A stretch of DNA of 6,715 nucleotides from Dehalococcoidia bacterium UBA1332. GTDB taxonomy: Bacteria > Chloroflexota > Dehalococcoidia > Lucifugimonadales > Lucifugimonadaceae. The stretch lies in assembly GCA_002306745.1 (NCBI GenBank), contig DBSW01000188.1, positions 1-6,715 of the forward strand, written 5' to 3'. This document shows, in pieces, positions 6,138 to 6,715 of this stretch. The translations under genes and the position numbers were made by a program. Under the pieces are notes generated by a model. It had not been told where the DNA came from, did no database searches, and worked only from the letters and a program-made list of their open reading frames with translations. Each line of letters begins with the position of its first letter. The stretch's first letter is position 1.

Positions 6138-6715
6138 CTAACTCGGCCTCAACCTTATTTCACTACTTACACCGTAACCTAATACAGCCGTCTCGTCGCT
6201 CACTTCTAACGTAACCACACCGCGGTAAGGCGCTACATCCGCTACGACAACCTCCACACCCGGTAAAACTCCGTTGTCGTTTAGATATGCAACCAGCTCT
6301 GCGTCATCTTCCGGAATACGATCAACAATCATCGATTTACCTATAGGTGCCTGATCGAGGTTGACGACACCACTGCTCTGCCTGTATCCGCTACCCGGTA
6401 TCGGCTGTCCAAAAGGGTCCGTCTTTGGATTTCCAAGCTTTTTTTGAATCCGGGTCTCAAGGGTGTCCGATAACGCGTGCTCAAGCATATGGGCTTCTGC
6501 ATCTACTTCATGTAAGGGGACATCCAGCAATTCAACAACCATACAAGCAGCTAATCTGTGCTTTCGAATCATCGCTTCAGCAAGATTTCTCCCTTTAGGT
6601 GTTAGATCTATATCTCTACTATCACCCAGTTTAATCAAGGATTCCCGTTCCATCCTTCGCAACATTCCAGAAACCGCAGGAAGTGAGGTTCCAAGATTTT
6701 CACTGGCGGGGACCC
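6138..6715 (-). CDS. DtxR/MntR-family metal-dependent transcriptional repressor, N-terminus outside window
   Basis: When metal-bound, such proteins dimerise and repress metal-uptake genes. The frame stays open to the window edge. The residues before the internal ATG at 6665 (VPASENLGTSLPAVSGMLRR) form the helix-turn-helix, so the true start is upstream and 6665 is not it. A winged helix (MERESLI, IDLTPKG) is followed by the dimerisation/metal domain (KHRLAACM, DAEAHMLEHALSD), the conserved PFGQPIPG, and a C-terminal FeoA/SH3-like domain of about 70 residues. Against DtxR with no gaps, His79, Glu105 and His106 are kept. Cys102 is His, Glu83 is Ala and His98 is Asp. The primary site therefore becomes His/Glu/His and the ancillary site is largely lost. 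The sensed metal (Fe, Mn or Zn) cannot be fixed, and the targets are unknown. The uptake genes it controls may lie beyond the right edge or include the zinc block on the left. Confidence 0.92.
   Translation of the reverse strand, partial: VPASENLGTSLPAVSGMLRRMERESLIKLGDSRDIDLTPKGRNLAEAMIRKHRLAACMVVELLDVPLHEVDAEAHMLEHALSDTLETRIQKKLGNPKTDPFGQPIPGSGYRQSSGVVNLDQAPIGKSMIVDRIPEDDAELVAYLNDNGVLPGVEVVVADVAPYRGVVTLEVSDETAVLGYGVSSEIRLRPS

Overview
The window looks like part of a bacterial chromosome with moderate to low GC, short intergenic gaps and no mobile elements, RNA genes or CRISPR arrays that I can see. Protein style (a DUF5679-like mini-protein, Opp/Dpp-type ATPases and a three-domain DtxR-family regulator) reminds me of marine Chloroflexota such as the SAR202 group. 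That assignment is an impression, not a test.

Layout. On the + strand, bases 1-1998 form a zinc-handling block: the 3' part of a ZnuA/AdcA-type zinc-binding lipoprotein gene, a 61-residue protein lacking cysteine and histidine (655-840) that ends in a strong terminator, and a COG0523 (CobW-like) GTPase (1015-1998). A stem-loop at 2005-2034 separates this block from the convergent - strand. On the - strand, read right to left, are a 5'-truncated DtxR/MntR-family metal-dependent repressor (6138 to the window edge), a class III PLP aminotransferase (4492-5874), and two Opp/Dpp-type ABC ATPases (3198-4310, then 2066-3151). No permease or substrate-binding gene for these ATPases lies in the window.

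How the genes may work together. ZnuA captures zinc for import. COG0523 GTPases are metallochaperones, many of which act during zinc shortage. The small protein between them reads as a DUF5679-type zinc ribbon whose metal ligands have all been replaced. That is the pattern expected of a zinc-independent stand-in made during zinc starvation, and it is the most interesting signal here. The ATPase pair presumably powers an oligopeptide-type importer, and the aminotransferase may process an imported amine or amino acid, but nothing in the sequence proves that link. Both ATPases have also lost the four cysteines usual in their C-terminal domain, and the DtxR-like protein has changed metal ligands, so altered metal sites recur across the window.
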